A stretch of 57,174 nucleotides of DNA from CALXOD01 sp964402715 (GTDB lineage Bacteria > Verrucomicrobiota > Lentisphaeria > Victivallales > Victivallaceae): positions 1 through 57,174 of the forward strand of contig CAYODJ010000014.1 in NCBI GenBank assembly GCA_964402715.1, in the 5' to 3' direction. The notes beneath the pieces were generated by a model, which made no database searches, was not told where the DNA came from, and saw only the letters and a list, made by a program, of their open reading frames with translations. The position numbers and the translations under genes were made by a program. Shown in pieces: positions 8,066 to 16,580 of this stretch. Position 1 is the stretch's first letter. Every line of letters begins with the position of its first letter.

Positions 8066-8084
8066 TCCTCTTCGTAGAAGAGGA
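8066..8084. repeat. Hairpin between the sugar dehydrogenase and isomerase genes
   Basis: TCCTCTTC (8066-8073) and GAAGAGGA (8077-8084) are perfectly complementary over a 3-base loop. It lies about 55 bases before the isomerase start. No T-run follows, so it may be an operator or an mRNA-processing or stability hairpin rather than a terminator. Confidence 0.4.
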
Positions 8085-8139
8085 GGAATGTTAGTGAATT
8101 GCAGGCGGTAGTTCAGAAACAACATCAGAGGAGGTCTCC

Positions 8140-8979
8140 ATGTATAAAGCGGTCAATTATTGGGCATTCGGCGGAAAAGGGGAAACGGCGCCATTCGATT
8201 TCATCGACTGGGCGGCAGGGAAGGGGCTCGACGGGGTCGAGCTGACCGTCGGGGACGTTATTCCGACTGATATCACCGAGGAGGAGTGCAGAAAAATCGC
8301 GCGCTATGCCGACGGCAAGCACATTGGATTGCGTTCCATAGCAACCGGTCTCGGATGGAAGTATAATCTGGGGACGACTGATGAGGGCGAACGTAGAGAG
8401 GCGATTGATTTCACGAAGAGGTATCTGCAGATTGGCGCATGGATAGGCGCAGAGGTTGCGCTTGTTGTTCCTGGGGCGACACGTATCATATGGGACTCTG
8501 CTCGACCCGTTGTGCCGTACAAAGCCTGCTGGGAACAGGCCACCAAATCCATAAAAGAACTTATCCCGGTCGCCGAGCGGCTGCGCGTCGTCCTTGCCAT
8601 TGAAAATGTGTGGAATCGTTTCCTGATTTCCCCGATGGAATGGAAATTTTTTCTGGAACAGTTCACATCCGATTATGTCGGCATGTATTTCGACGTTGCG
8701 AATTGCTGCCTTAACTGCAGGCCGCAGGATTTTCCCGAGATAGTTGGTCATTACATAAAGGCGGTACACCTCAAGAACTTTGAGGAAATGCCTGAATGCG
8801 GCGGCGGAACTTTCCCCGATGACCTGCTAAAAGGAGTGGTGGATTTCAAGGCGGTGTTCGCAGAGCTGCAAAAAGTTGGCTATAACGGTCCTTCGACAGC
8901 TGAAGTGATGCCGGCTGGAGATTCGTTGCCTGATTTTGCCTTCCTTGATAAGATCGCCGCTCAAGTCATCGCTCTGTAG
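8140..8979 (+). CDS. Sugar phosphate isomerase/epimerase (xylose-isomerase-like TIM barrel)
   Basis: A 279-residue protein of the AP-endonuclease-2/xylose-isomerase-like superfamily. Four candidate metal-ligand regions appear in order: the Glu of LAIEN, the Asp of MYFDVAN, the His of AVHLKN, and the Glu of STAEVMP. Such proteins epimerise or isomerise ketoses or inositol derivatives in the cytosol. The start is well set by AGAGGAGG five bases upstream. It lies after the Gfo/Idh dehydrogenase in the same direction, and the two probably act on the same carbohydrate. The exact reaction cannot be named. Confidence 0.88.
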   Translation: MYKAVNYWAFGGKGETAPFDFIDWAAGKGLDGVELTVGDVIPTDITEEECRKIARYADGKHIGLRSIATGLGWKYNLGTTDEGERREAIDFTKRYLQIGAWIGAEVALVVPGATRIIWDSARPVVPYKACWEQATKSIKELIPVAERLRVVLAIENVWNRFLISPMEWKFFLEQFTSDYVGMYFDVANCCLNCRPQDFPEIVGHYIKAVHLKNFEEMPECGGGTFPDDLLKGVVDFKAVFAELQKVGYNGPSTAEVMPAGDSLPDFAFLDKIAAQVIAL

Positions 8980-9418
8980 CCTGTACGGCGGATTCAGAGC
9001 GTCCTCGTCGGAAAGCGACGGGTGAAAGGTGCACGGAGGGGAAGCACTGTCTTGGGTCGGGTGGCCGTTTCGGTTTCCATCGGAATCTGTCTGCCCCTCC
9101 CTGCCGTTTTTTGGGGCGACTTTCGTGCTCTCGGAAAGCCACGGGGGGGGGACTTCGTTCACCGGAGAGAAATGGATTGCTCTTCCCCGGTTTTGTGCCG
9201 CCGCGCAACAGCGGGGGCAGACCTGTTTGCATCCGCCGGAGGTTTTCCCGACTGGTAATGATGTCCTTTCCTATTGGATCATTATGCATTCCGCGCTTCA
9301 GTTTTTCAGTATGATGTGCAGTTTGACAAGTGCTCGACATCATGTGAGGATTCTGCCGTGTCTTCTGATCCTGTACTGCAATCGGAGTCTCTCCGCAGAT
9401 ATCGTCAGCGCTTTACGT
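8980..9418. other. Intergenic stretch without a recognisable gene
   Basis: About 440 bases. A small stem (CGTCG/CGACG near 9008-9022) follows the isomerase stop without a T-run. Several frames are open, the longest 145 codons, but none shows family motifs, and the frames overlap on both strands in the way GC-rich non-coding DNA does. Confidence 0.5.
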
Positions 9419-9446
9419 TTGTTTTTTTTTCAACCTACGGTATATT
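9419..9446 (+). promoter_or_regulatory. Possible promoter of the acetolactate synthase gene
   Basis: TTGTTT (9419-9424), 16 bases, then TATATT (9441-9446), giving a start near 9453 and a leader of about 28 bases. The -35 box is only partly consensus, so this is tentative. Confidence 0.4.
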
Positions 9447-9480
9447 ACGTGGATTCTCGGTCTTAATGAAAGAGTAGTCG

Positions 9481-11223
9481 ATGAGCGCCGGTAAAGCCAA
9501 GACACTTAAGGGCAGCGAGGTTGTCGTCCGTTGTTTGGAAAAACTGGGCGTTGAACTTGTGTTCGCCTATCCGGGAGGCATGGCGATCGAGTTGCACCAT
9601 GCGTTGCTGGATTCCAAAATCAGGGTTGTCCTGCCGCGGCATGAGCAGGGCGGGGCTTTTGCTGCCGGCGGCTATGCCCGAGCCAGCGGCAGGGTGGGTG
9701 TCTGTATGGCGACCAGCGGTCCCGGAGCGACCAACCTGGTAAGCGGCATTGCCGATGCTTATATGGATTCCATTCCGACCGTGTTTATCACTGGTCAGGT
9801 GCCGAGTACGGCCATTGGGAAAAATGTTTTCCAGGAAACCGACATTATCGGCGTGACGAGACCGATAGTTAAACATAGCTTCCTGGTTTTAGACGCGGAG
9901 GATTTGCCGCGTATTTTTGCGGAGGCCTTTCAAATAGCCGCAAGCGGAAGGTTCGGTCCCGTCCTGATTGACATTCCCAAAAATATCCAGCAGCAGAACG
10001 TGGTTCCGCATTTTGAACTGATGGATGTTCCGGCGGTGAACAGACCGGCGGTGCTGCCGGACGATGTCGCCGCCATTCGTTCCATGATTCTCGCATCCAG
10101 CCGGCCGTGCGTTTATGCGGGGGGAGGGGTTATATCATCCGGTGCGGCTGCCGCCCTGCGTAAATTTGCGGAATCCTGGAATCTGCCTGTGACGACGACG
10201 TTGATGGGGATTGGAGCTTTCCCGGAAAAACACCCGCTCAGTCTGAGTTGGTTAGGCATGCACGGCACCGCATACGCGAACTATGCCGCGAATGAGTGTG
10301 ATCTGCTTTTGGCGTTTGGAGCTAGGTTTGACGACCGCGTGACAGGCGACCCGTCGACTTTTGCGAAACGTGCCAGGATTGTGCATGTCGACATCGATGA
10401 CTCGGAGATTAATAAAAATAAGCGCGTGAATCTTGGCGTGGTCGCTGACGTCGGGGATGTGCTGAATGCGCTTGTTGCCGATCCGGTCTGGCGCGATTAC
10501 GCTGATTGGTTTCGGCGTATCGCAGAGTGGAAATCGAGATATCCGAAATCGTACCGCGCGGATCCGGATAGGATTCAACCGCAGTACGCGGTGGAGACGT
10601 TGTCTAGACTGACGGGCGGGAGCGCGGTGATTGTTCCCGGTGTTGGCCAGCATCAGATGTGGGCCGCCCAATATTATGATTATTCGTTCCCGCGCCAGCT
10701 GTTGACATCGGGAGGGCTCGGCGCAATGGGTTTCGGTCTTCCGGCGGCGCTTGGCGCGAAGCTGGCTTGCCCGCAGAAAACGGTCGTAAACATTGACGGC
10801 GACGGTAGCTTTCAGATGAACATACAGGAGCTGGGGACGCTGCACGTGGAAGAGATTCCGGTGAAGATGATGGTTTTCAATAATTTGCGTCTCGGCATGG
10901 TCGCGCAATGGGAGGACAGATTCTACGGAAGCAGACGTGGCAACACGGTTCTCGGAGAATGTCGCGGCAGTTGCGGGGAATCCGGTGTCGGACGCGACGA
11001 CGTTTCCTGTGCAGAGAAACCGTATCCGGACTTTGTGACAATCGCAAAGGGCTATGGCATCGCCGGCCGAGGCGTTTTCCGGCGCAGCGAGGTGGAATCA
11101 GCGATTATGGAGATGCTGGACTCGGACGGTCCTTTCTTATTGGACATTCACACAGGATATCATGATCACGTGTTACCGATGATTCCGCCTGGAAAGGATT
11201 ACAGATCCATCATCACGGAATGA
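9481..11223 (+). CDS. ilvB: Acetolactate synthase, catalytic (large) subunit
   Basis: This ThDP- and FAD-dependent enzyme condenses pyruvate to acetolactate (or acetohydroxybutyrate) for valine, leucine and isoleucine synthesis. The 580-residue protein has the ThDP-activating Glu55 in PRHEQGG, the SGPGATN segment, the central FAD-binding domain with the FGARFDDRVTG motif, and the ThDP/Mg motif GDGSFQMN. An unusual insertion lies between FYGSRR (about 482) and YPDF (about 515); it is Gly-rich and has three cysteines (494, 498, 510). No ilvN regulatory subunit or ilvC/ilvD gene is next to it. The family match is clear. A catabolic or other ThDP role is less likely because the quinone-oxidase and glyoxylate-ligase features are lacking. 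Confidence 0.92.
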   Translation: MSAGKAKTLKGSEVVVRCLEKLGVELVFAYPGGMAIELHHALLDSKIRVVLPRHEQGGAFAAGGYARASGRVGVCMATSGPGATNLVSGIADAYMDSIPTVFITGQVPSTAIGKNVFQETDIIGVTRPIVKHSFLVLDAEDLPRIFAEAFQIAASGRFGPVLIDIPKNIQQQNVVPHFELMDVPAVNRPAVLPDDVAAIRSMILASSRPCVYAGGGVISSGAAAALRKFAESWNLPVTTTLMGIGAFPEKHPLSLSWLGMHGTAYANYAANECDLLLAFGARFDDRVTGDPSTFAKRARIVHVDIDDSEINKNKRVNLGVVADVGDVLNALVADPVWRDYADWFRRIAEWKSRYPKSYRADPDRIQPQYAVETLSRLTGGSAVIVPGVGQHQMWAAQYYDYSFPRQLLTSGGLGAMGFGLPAALGAKLACPQKTVVNIDGDGSFQMNIQELGTLHVEEIPVKMMVFNNLRLGMVAQWEDRFYGSRRGNTVLGECRGSCGESGVGRDDVSCAEKPYPDFVTIAKGYGIAGRGVFRRSEVESAIMEMLDSDGPFLLDIHTGYHDHVLPMIPPGKDYRSIITE

Positions 11224-11335
11224 AAAATTTTTCGATTCTGAGAAGAGCATTGGTGTGTGCCAGTTGAGCTTATCGTAGAGCCGATCAGTGGCGCCGTGCA
11301 GGTTATGCCGCTAAGAAACAAGAATGAGGATGAAA

Positions 11336-11425
11336 ATGGGAAATTTAAAAAAGAAACGGCGTAAGAAAATTGCCAAGCACAAACGCAAGAAACAGCTTAA
11401 GTTGTTGCGCCATAAGAAGAAGTAA
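11336..11425 (+). CDS. AURKAIP1/COX24-domain (bS22-like) small basic protein
   Basis: A 29-codon gene. The product starts MGNLKKKRRKK, continues with alternating Lys/Arg/His, and ends RHKKK; more than half of its residues are basic. This is the pattern of the AURKAIP1/COX24 domain proteins found as tiny stand-alone genes in several bacterial phyla; in actinobacteria the homologue is the ribosomal small-subunit protein bS22. GAGGA (11326-11330) lies five bases before the ATG. An in-frame ATG at 11324 would put the binding site inside the gene, so I prefer 11336. It probably binds rRNA near the decoding site; that role is taken from the family. Confidence 0.85.
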   Translation: MGNLKKKRRKKIAKHKRKKQLKLLRHKKK

Positions 11426-11477
11426 GTGTCGGTCTCGCCGACGGAATGTCGTGCGGCACTCCTCTCTCTTTGCATGA

Positions 11478-11495
11478 GAAATCCCGGGGGATTTC
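11478..11495. repeat. Hairpin downstream of the bS22-like gene
   Basis: GAAATCC (11478-11484) pairs with GGATTTC (11489-11495) over a 4-base loop. It could end transcription of the small gene, but no T-run follows, so a terminator call is weak. Confidence 0.4.
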
Positions 11496-12280
11496 CGGTT
11501 TCGGATGATGCATTGTCAGGAAAGCAAGTTCTGGGAGGCGTGGCTTTTTTTGCGACGCGAGTGTCCGTCTTGCGCTTCGGAATTCATAATGAGTGAGCTC
11601 TGAGGAGATTACAGGAAGAGTCCGGGTGCGTCCGTACTTTTTTCCCACGAAATCGTGACGAATCGCGGGTCGCTGTCATCATGAACGCTTAAGTTTCAGG
11701 GGCTTTGCACATCTTGCAAAGTTCGCCGTGTATGAGATTGACAGCGCTTTCTCTCGCTGAACGGTGCGATTTTGGCATGGAGACGGCGGAAAGCGATGGC
11801 CGACGGACACGATATTGGATATAGCCGCAGCAGGTAGAAAATGATCTCGCGGGTCGCGGTGTCCGCCTGCATCGCAATGATCGGCATATGCGCTGAAAAA
11901 GCACGAGTTCGTCCGGAGAGCGGATGCTTCCCGGCGTTGTTCTGTTCTTTCTACACAAGACAAACCTGTCAGAACTGATTGTCGACGACAGGTTCATTGT
12001 CTCGGATTCAGGCCCATGCAATGTGGAGGAATGGCGAATGCTATTCGCGATGTCCACGCGGTGGTATCGTGGAAATTATACGGCCACTCGGAAAACTGTA
12101 CCTTATGGCCGAATGTTTCGGGAGGTGCGGCCGGATTCGGACAATATCGGTTTCTCTAATACGGCGGCGGCACGATGCATTGTGTCAATCTCCGTCTCTT
12201 CAAAAGAGAATGATGAGATCATCTTGACCTCTCTTGCGTCTCTGTTTTTGCAGTGTGTGATTGTACATCGGTAGGCGGTT
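11496..12280. other. Long intergenic stretch upstream of mraY without a recognisable gene
   Basis: Nearly 800 bases. In most bacteria murF precedes mraY. I looked for MurF-like motifs in the plus frames here and found none. The open frames (up to about 120 codons on either strand) show no domain features. It may hold decayed DNA and the mraY promoter, but I cannot place a clear one. Confidence 0.5.
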
Positions 12281-13375
12281 ATGCTCTTCTATTTAGCACA
12301 TTACAGTGATTATCTGGGGCCATTGCGACTGTTTGAGTATGTAACTTTCAGGGCGGGCGGCGCCGCTGTGACTTCGTTTTTGATTGTCCTCCTTCTGGGG
12401 AAGGCGACGGCGGGATGGTTGCGTAAATTAAATGCGCGTGCTGCCAGCCGTTATGCCGAATTGTTTCCGGATGAATGGGTGGATAAGGAAAAAGAAAGAA
12501 CACCGTGCATGGGGGGCGTATTGATTGTCTGTGCCTTGTTGTGCAGCGTCTTGCTCTGGTCATTGGCTTCGAATCCGATTTTCATAACGCTGACGGCGGG
12601 AACGTTTGCGTTTGCCGCGATTGGTTTTGTGGATGACTACCAGAAGGTGGTCCGGAGGAAACGTGACGGATTGCGCGGGAAAGCGAAACTGTGTTGCCAG
12701 TTTCTGGTGGCCGGGATCGCCGTGTGTTATATGTGCGGACAGTCCGGCATCGGCGAGCATATGGATCAGCTGATGGTTCCTTTTTTCAAGGAGCCGGTCT
12801 GGAGCAACTATTTTGTGATGCCCTTGTTCTCAATGCTGGTGATTGTCGGTGCGTCCAACGCGGTTAATTTGACCGACGGCAAAGATGGGCTAGCAACAGG
12901 CTGCACGATTTTCTGCGTGCTGTCGTACATGGCTTTTGCTTACCTGATGGGGCACAAGGTGTTTGCGGAATATTTGAATGTCCCGTATATTGCAGGAATC
13001 AGCGAAGCAGTGGTATTTGCCGCAGCATTGATCGGAAGCTGCATTGGTTTTTTATGGCATAACTGTTATCCCGCATCCATGTTTATGGGAGATACGGGCA
13101 GTTTGGCACTCGGAGGCGCGGTCGGTTTGTTGGCGGTGTTGACAAGACAGGAGCTTCTGCTGGTGCTTGTTGGCGGTGTGTTTGTCATCGAGGCCGCGTC
13201 TGTAATCCTGCAGGTCGGAGCATTCAAACTGACAGGGAAGCGTATTTTCCTGTGTTCGCCAATACACCACCATTTTGAACGAAAGGGGTGGACGGAGACT
13301 CAAATTGTGGTGCGCTTTTGGATTCTTTCCGGAGTGTTTGCACTTCTGGCGATTGCCACATTGAAGTTGCGTTGA
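12281..13375 (+). CDS. mraY: Phospho-N-acetylmuramoyl-pentapeptide-transferase
   Basis: MraY transfers phospho-MurNAc-pentapeptide to undecaprenyl phosphate at the inner membrane, forming lipid I of peptidoglycan synthesis. The 364-residue protein has the normal length and about ten transmembrane helices. The signature motifs are all present: FVDDYQKV, NLTDGKDGLATG, FMGDTGSLALGG and the PIHHHFE motif with its active-site histidines. Its usual neighbours murF, murD and ftsW are missing on both sides; a GT2 glycosyltransferase follows instead. A related WecA-type enzyme is excluded by the HHH motif. Confidence 0.95.
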   Translation: MLFYLAHYSDYLGPLRLFEYVTFRAGGAAVTSFLIVLLLGKATAGWLRKLNARAASRYAELFPDEWVDKEKERTPCMGGVLIVCALLCSVLLWSLASNPIFITLTAGTFAFAAIGFVDDYQKVVRRKRDGLRGKAKLCCQFLVAGIAVCYMCGQSGIGEHMDQLMVPFFKEPVWSNYFVMPLFSMLVIVGASNAVNLTDGKDGLATGCTIFCVLSYMAFAYLMGHKVFAEYLNVPYIAGISEAVVFAAALIGSCIGFLWHNCYPASMFMGDTGSLALGGAVGLLAVLTRQELLLVLVGGVFVIEAASVILQVGAFKLTGKRIFLCSPIHHHFERKGWTETQIVVRFWILSGVFALLAIATLKLR

Positions 13376-13721
13376 TGGCGATCTCCGCATCGTCGGTGTT
13401 GACTCCGATCAATCGAATGAAAGCGCCGGAAAAGCAGCGTGTTGCGCTGGAACAGTCCCGCTTGCCCGTGCCGGAATGTTTTCGTAATGATTTTCGTGAC
13501 GTTTGCAGAAGTGTTCATGTGATGGGGGGCTGAAGATATTGCAGCGGTTCACCGTTTTGCAGTGCCCCGGAGCGCCTTCATCGTGGCTGCTGTCCCACGG
13601 AATGAATGCCTTTGAATGTCGCGGATATGTTTGGGGAAGGCGTTTGTGCGCCAGGGGGAATATGTTGTCCGTCGTTGCCGCGGAGCGGATGCGGACGGGT
13701 TCATCACCTCTTCCCGCCGAT
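13376..13721. other. Intergenic stretch before the glycosyltransferase promoter
   Basis: About 350 bases that stay open in the frame of the downstream glycosyltransferase but encode residues with no resemblance to that family. They lie upstream of a good promoter, so I treat them as non-coding. No other feature is seen. Confidence 0.45.
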
Positions 13722-13750
13722 TTGTCAAACCGTCATTGGTGTGGTATATT
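13722..13750 (+). promoter_or_regulatory. Sigma70-type promoter of the GT2 glycosyltransferase gene
   Basis: TTGTCA (13722-13727), a 17-base spacer and TATATT (13745-13750), with a start near 13757. It lies inside the long open frame from 13503, which means that the first 85 or more codons of that frame are probably not translated. Confidence 0.7.
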
Positions 13751-13835
13751 AGCCGGTTTTGATGTCTGGGAAAGCAGGTATGGATTTGCGGGAACTCAGT
13801 ATGTAACTTTCGACGATTTGATTGCAGTTCTTCGT

Positions 13836-15251
13836 ATGCCAGGAAATTTTTCACAGATCATGTTACATGAAGGATGGGGCAATTCCACCGCGATTCCAGA
13901 GATGACGATTGGCGTGGCGAGGGAGTCGCGTCGCCCGAAATGGCGGCGATGTATAAATTTTGCTTTTCTGCTGTTCATTCCCACCTTCATGCTGGTGGTG
14001 TTATGTGTTCTGCGGCATAGCACTGTCGTGGTGTCGTCGTCTGTTCATTACGATGACATGATTTGGCTGAGGGCGTTCGGTTTGCTGCTGAGCGTCGGCA
14101 ACATCATGTATTTCATATGGGTGGTTGCACTGGCGATTTTCCGTTATCGAGAGTTTGCGCCGGTTTCGGATGCGATGTTGCCGACATGTACGGTAATAGT
14201 GCCTGCCTACAACGAGGGACGGCACGTACTGACGACGCTGCAAAGCATTTTATCTGGCAGCTATCCGGCGGAAAAACTTGAAGTCGTGGCGGTCAATGAC
14301 GGCAGCTGTGACGACACCTGGCATTGGATTTCTACTGCCGTGGAGAAATCGGGCGGCAAAATCCACGCGATTAATCTTGAGCAAAACAGAGGCAAACGCG
14401 GTGCTATCCACGCGGGAATACTCGCATCACGGGGAGAAATCGTGGTGACAGTCGATAGCGACTCGGTGGTTTTGCCCGATACTCTGAGACGTATCGTATC
14501 TCCGTTTGTCGCCGATGTGCGCGTCGGAGGGGTGGCGGGCAATGTGAGAGTGTTCAACTGGAACGACGGTTTAATTCCGAAGATGCTGGATGTCAATTTC
14601 GTCTTCAGCTTTGATCTTATCAGAACCGCGCAGAGTGTAGTGCGTGCGGTGTTCTGTTCGCCCGGCGCTTTGACTGCTTTCCGACGAGTTGTTTTTATCC
14701 CTGAGATGAACGCCTGGGTAAATCAAAAATTTCTCGGCCATCCGGCAGTGATCGGAGAAGACAGAGCTCTAACAAATCTGATCCTAAAATCCGGTTATGC
14801 GGTGGTGTTTCAACGTTCCGCAGTGGTCCTCACCCGTGTGCCGCAGACCTACCGCGGGGTTTGCAAGATGCTGATCCGCTGGGCGCGGAGCAACATAAGG
14901 GAAAACTTGGAGATGCTGCTCTTTGCTTTCGATTTCCGGAACAATGTTGCGTATAGTCGTTTTGCGTTGATTATCAATTTAGCTGCCCAGTTGTGCTGGA
15001 TGATCTCACCTCTGATTGCGCTTTGCCTGTTTATATACTGCATGGTTGCCACGATGGGCACTTTCCTGCTTCTGCTTATGCCGATGCTGGTGCTTTTCAC
15101 GGCGTTTCCGGCAAGCGTTTATTTTCTTAAATGTGGTCGCAGCGGAGCGTGTATGGTTTATTTATATGCGCTGTTCGGTTTCATCGCTATGTTCTGGACA
15201 GCCTCGTTTGCCCTGTTTTCTTTCCATCGATCCGGCTGGTTGACCAGGTGA
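13836..15251 (+). CDS. Family 2 glycosyltransferase, processive membrane type
   Basis: A polymerising glycosyltransferase of the NodC/hyaluronan/PNAG synthase type, expected to make and export a polysaccharide across the inner membrane. Two N-terminal membrane helices precede the GT-A domain, which shows VPAYNEG, VNDGSCDDT, TVDSDS (the metal-binding DxD region) and GEDRALTN with the likely catalytic Asp. An RW motif follows (IRWARS, where the usual QxxRW Gln is not conserved), and then about three C-terminal helices. The frame is open from 13503, but a promoter at 13722-13750 puts the start further in; the first in-frame ATG is at 13836, with others at 13860 and 13902. An out-of-frame mini-ORF (MDLRELSM, 13781-13806) has the better ribosome site, so a frameshift or leader is possible. 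Substrate unknown. Confidence 0.85.
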   Translation: MPGNFSQIMLHEGWGNSTAIPEMTIGVARESRRPKWRRCINFAFLLFIPTFMLVVLCVLRHSTVVVSSSVHYDDMIWLRAFGLLLSVGNIMYFIWVVALAIFRYREFAPVSDAMLPTCTVIVPAYNEGRHVLTTLQSILSGSYPAEKLEVVAVNDGSCDDTWHWISTAVEKSGGKIHAINLEQNRGKRGAIHAGILASRGEIVVTVDSDSVVLPDTLRRIVSPFVADVRVGGVAGNVRVFNWNDGLIPKMLDVNFVFSFDLIRTAQSVVRAVFCSPGALTAFRRVVFIPEMNAWVNQKFLGHPAVIGEDRALTNLILKSGYAVVFQRSAVVLTRVPQTYRGVCKMLIRWARSNIRENLEMLLFAFDFRNNVAYSRFALIINLAAQLCWMISPLIALCLFIYCMVATMGTFLLLLMPMLVLFTAFPASVYFLKCGRSGACMVYLYALFGFIAMFWTASFALFSFHRSGWLTR

Positions 15252-16556
15252 TCAACGTCTCCCCCAGAGGCTTTGCATCTGTTGCCGCAGCTGCCGGTGA
15301 AGATGCTTGTCGACATTGAAACTTTCGCCGATTTCACGTATTATCCGGATTGCATGTGCTTCCCCGCCGCTGATCAGATCGGCAGCCGTGCGACGCAGCG
15401 TTACGTTTATCTCATTGGAGCCGCAGGAGGGAAGGTGACGGGGCGCGTTGACGGATGCCTTGTGTTTGCTGTCCCCGTCACCGTCAGTCACGTCCAAGAT
15501 CACACCTCCCGTATTGGCGAGCGCAACGCGGATTTCCAACATCTGTTCTAGAAATCCAAGTTCCGTATAAAGATGACTTATGAAGTCTATGGCCTCGATC
15601 ACCCAAATCGATAGAAATTTACATGACAACCGATGATTCACCGCGCTTACCAGTCGTGTGCAGAGAAGCAGTCCATCCTTGCCGATTTGGTAGAACTTGC
15701 CACTGTTTTCCGGAAAAATCCGCAGAGCGGTGTTTGTACAGTATGATTTTTCAACGTCGTCTGCCGACAACCACTCTTTTTCATTGCGTAATTGATGCGC
15801 AGACCTCGTTGCGTAGAGCAGCTCCTCGAACGAGAAGCGGTCCGGAGAGTATTCGTCGGGGAAGACACATATCTCAATACGCACATTATCCGCAACCAAT
15901 GGCGCGGGAAGTCGGCGTTTGAAATAATTTCTCGCAGTGAAAGCTTCATCTTCAAAATGAGAGCTCGATTTTTCGGATTGTTCCTTGGTTTCATAGAGTA
16001 TGCCGCGCAACATGCGTCCGAGCATTTCTCGTTGGTTGCGGAGTGCGCGTTGAATCAGCTGATGCAACTCTGTTGCCCGCACCGCTGGTCGGCTGGATGC
16101 GTCGACCGTGCGGATGTAGAAGACCCCTTGCTGCAATTCGTTATCTACACCGCCGGTGCAAACATGAGGTAATGCTGTAAACGGACGTATGACAAAAATG
16201 GCATAGTGCTTCCCGTCTACGGTCGGTCGTTCGATGGTGAAATCAATCGGAGGATCCACATAGTTATTGATGAACGGGCCGACATTTGACGGGTCAAAGG
16301 AATGTATCTCCTCTTTGCTCAGTCCTGAGAAGACACAAGGACGACCAGACGAGTCCTCGCCGACTCCGACAACGATATATCCGCCTTTTGTATTAGCCAT
16401 TGCCAGGCAGTGACGAACTAGCTTTGCACGTCCCTGACGCGTGAGGGTATTCCAATTCATGGCGGCCTTGTAATCCAATTCGTCGGATTCTACGCCGCGC
16501 TTTATCGTTTCCGCCCAGTCCGCTGCGGATTTCATGTTCGATTTTTCGTACCGCAT
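15252..16556 (-). CDS. AlbA_2 (Schlafen-type) domain protein
   Basis: A 434-residue protein. Residues about 10-150 match the AlbA_2/Schlafen nucleic-acid-binding domain: ESDELDYKAA near the start, the ANTKGGYIVVGV motif around 54-66, and the segment ending in VFYIRT. The remaining 250 residues contain a mixed alpha/beta region I do not recognise, and no histidine-kinase-like ATPase domain as often follows in this family. Its stop codon abuts that of the convergent glycosyltransferase (15251/15252). It starts 24 bases after the zinc-ribbon gene on the same strand, so the two are likely one operon. A regulatory or nuclease-like RNA/DNA role is inferred from the family only. Confidence 0.8.
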   Translation of the reverse strand: MRYEKSNMKSAADWAETIKRGVESDELDYKAAMNWNTLTRQGRAKLVRHCLAMANTKGGYIVVGVGEDSSGRPCVFSGLSKEEIHSFDPSNVGPFINNYVDPPIDFTIERPTVDGKHYAIFVIRPFTALPHVCTGGVDNELQQGVFYIRTVDASSRPAVRATELHQLIQRALRNQREMLGRMLRGILYETKEQSEKSSSHFEDEAFTARNYFKRRLPAPLVADNVRIEICVFPDEYSPDRFSFEELLYATRSAHQLRNEKEWLSADDVEKSYCTNTALRIFPENSGKFYQIGKDGLLLCTRLVSAVNHRLSCKFLSIWVIEAIDFISHLYTELGFLEQMLEIRVALANTGGVILDVTDGDGDSKHKASVNAPRHLPSCGSNEINVTLRRTAADLISGGEAHAIRIIREIGESFNVDKHLHRQLRQQMQSLWGRR

Positions 16557-16580
16557 GTATGGTGAATCTCCCGCTTAAGT

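Noticed and set aside
11496..12280. A decayed murF upstream of mraY
   Set aside because: Expected by synteny, but no Mur-ligase motif (GTNGKT-like or the C-terminal domain) appears in any plus frame.
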